Made by a program: the position numbers and the translations under genes. A DNA stretch of 64,000 nucleotides, taken from contig JANTUC010000004.1 in assembly GCA_026873275.1 (NCBI GenBank), forward strand, positions 1,550,001 to 1,614,000. Reading direction: 5' to 3'. How positions within the stretch are numbered: position 1 is the stretch's first letter; every line of letters begins with the position of its first letter. Positions 62,690-64,000 of this stretch are shown piece after piece. Below the pieces are notes generated by a model, which was given only the letters and a program-made list of their open reading frames with translations, did not search any database and was not told the DNA's origin. The DNA is from Pseudopithomyces maydicus (Eukaryota; Ascomycota; Dothideomycetes; Pleosporales; Didymosphaeriaceae).

Positions 62690-63850
62690 AATATAATACT
62701 AGTTTTACTAGTGCCTCTATTTTATTTATCCTTAAAAAGAATAAAATTTTACGCTTTTATATAAATTATAAAGGGTTAAATTTAATAATTATTAAAAATC
62801 GCTGCCTACTTCCCTAATTAAAGAAATTTTAAACTACTTATTAAATATACGCTACTATACTACTTTAAACCTTTATAATATTTATTATTAAATAAGGATT
62901 CAAGTAAAAGATAAATAGAAAACTACCTTTTAAATTTATTATAGTTACTTTAAGTATCTAATTATATTCTTTAGCTTAACTAACGCCTCTATTAGCTTTT
63001 AAATATATATTAATAAGGTGCTAGTAAAATATCTAGATTATATTTATATAATTTACTTAGATACTATTTTTATTTATACTTATAATACTAATTTTGCGGT
63101 TTACTAGTATACTATATATATTATACTTTTCTCCTTATAAAAAGTAGAACTTTTTATAAACCTATTTAAATATATATTTATTTTAGGCGAAGTACACTTT
63201 TTAAATTTTATTATAAAAACTTAAGGAATCCGCACAGACTCTATATATATAAAAATAATTATAATTTAGTTATAGCTTACTAGTATAAAAGAGCTTTAAT
63301 TATTTTTAGGGTTTACTAATTTTTATAAGTAGTTTATAAAAAGCTATATAAAGATAATTTTATCTCTTATAAATATTTTAAAGAAGAACTAGGAATTTTA
63401 GTAAAAAGAATATTAAAAAGTATTTTAATTACTAAAAGAATACTTTTTATATATATTTATTTTATACTACTTTAACCCTATGCTGCCTATTTAAGTAAAA
63501 ATAAATACTTTTACTTTTATAATTATTAGGATACTATTATAGCTATTTAAAGATAAAAAATAGTACTTAGTAGTATTTATTTTAAGGAAGCTCTAGACTA
63601 TAGAACTTAATTATAAAATTTATAATTTAGAGTTCTTAGCTATTATATATAGCTTTAAATAATAATAGTATTATTTAAAAGGCATATAGTATACTATTTA
63701 AATACGAAATAATTATAATAACCTATATAGTATACGCAATATATAAAAGCTTAATTAATAATAAGTATATTAAGCTGTTTATCTAATAGCTTTTAATTTT
63801 AAGGTAGAATACTACTTAAGGAAAATAAATTTTATAAATAAACCCTTATA
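62690..63850 (+). pseudogene. pol: RT / RNase H pseudogene of element G
   Basis: The RT fingers read FILKKNKILRFYINYKGLN (62729 onward), a close match to the Ty3/Gypsy motif FVKKKDGSLRxCVDYRxLN. FSLTNAPISF-like sequence follows near 62970, then YLDT at 63054 in place of YLDD. Further on is FLGFTNFYKQFI-like sequence near 63306. RNase H has NYKIYNLEFLAII at 63609 and YYLKGIQYTI (consensus HYLEGxxxxxxVxTDH). Frames are interrupted by TAA/TAG and small shifts. Confidence 0.82.
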
Positions 63851-64000
63851 AAGAGTAAATTATATATAAGAGAATTTATTACTAACCCGCTTATTATTTA
63901 CCCTATAAAATAAAATTTTATTAAGGGATAAAGGAAGTAGAGTAAGAGGATTTATAAATAAATTAAGCTTATTAAATATATATAAGATATATATAGCTAA

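Larger units (their letters stand above)
60539..64000 (+). mobile_element. Gypsy element G, 5' part, interrupting C3
   Basis: The sequence departs from family C at 60539 with TGTAACAGTGGGTAATAGG, an LTR start in a little-mutated patch. The five bases before it (GAGGC, 60534-60538) are the possible target site. It runs out of the window with gag, RT and RNase H remnants in plus-strand order. The 3' LTR is not in the window. It is a separate family from A-F by its LTR. Confidence 0.8.

Noticed and set aside
60539..64000. Copia affiliation of element G, suggested by its LTR start
   Set aside because: RT precedes no visible integrase, and the RT and RNase H motifs (FILKKNKILRFYINYKGLN, YLDT, NYKIYNLE) are of Ty3/Gypsy type.
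1..64000. Mitochondrial or bacterial AT-rich genome
   Set aside because: The A+T richness comes with selective loss of CpA/TpG and excess TpA, and with nested LTR retrotransposons. Neither is expected in mitochondrial or bacterial DNA.

Overview
The window is a gene desert made of degraded, nested transposable elements. Almost everything recognisable is a Ty3/Gypsy LTR retrotransposon. The DNA is very A+T rich. TpA is in great excess, while CpA and TpG are almost absent on both strands. Paired repeat copies differ mainly by C-to-T and G-to-A changes. This is the mark of repeat-induced point mutation (RIP), so I infer a filamentous ascomycete (Pezizomycotina); I cannot name the species. RIP turns CAA/CAG/TGG codons into stops and destroys ATG, so no intact gene remains. 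I found no host gene, tRNA, rRNA or CRISPR array.

Layout (letters are mine). 1-586: end of a ~1.06 kb element H. 587-2310 and 8356-12160: Gypsy B on the minus strand, split inside its reverse-transcriptase active-site motif by complete Gypsy A (2311-8350; 168-bp LTRs, 5-bp target duplication). 12161-12896: 3' fragment of an A-like chromovirus. 12897-~24475: large Gypsy C1, minus strand, 5' end missing. ~24479-26997 and 47465-47844: Gypsy D, a plus-strand relative of B, split by complete chromovirus E (26998-47459; 217-bp LTRs, 5-bp duplication). E is itself split by complete C2 (32062-44504; 337-bp LTRs, 4-bp duplication). 47845-49030: 5' part of LTR element F, which interrupts D. 49031-60538: C3, minus strand, carrying a full H copy (49404-50458, 14-bp duplication). 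60539-64000: 5' part of Gypsy G, which interrupts C3.

The insertion order can be read from the nesting. D was hit by E and by F; E was hit by C2; F was hit by C3; C3 was hit by H and by G. B was hit by A, and H copy 1 abuts B.

The least ordinary items are these. Family C is 12.4 kb in three copies; it has a conventional gag-pol plus about 4 kb of extra sequence downstream that may hold an unidentified second ORF. Element E carries about 2.4 kb of unexplained sequence between its chromodomain and 3' LTR. Element H has no recognised terminal structure and makes a 14-bp target duplication. The long pure block of RIP-mutated Gypsy elements would also fit pericentromeric or centromeric heterochromatin, which is an inference only.
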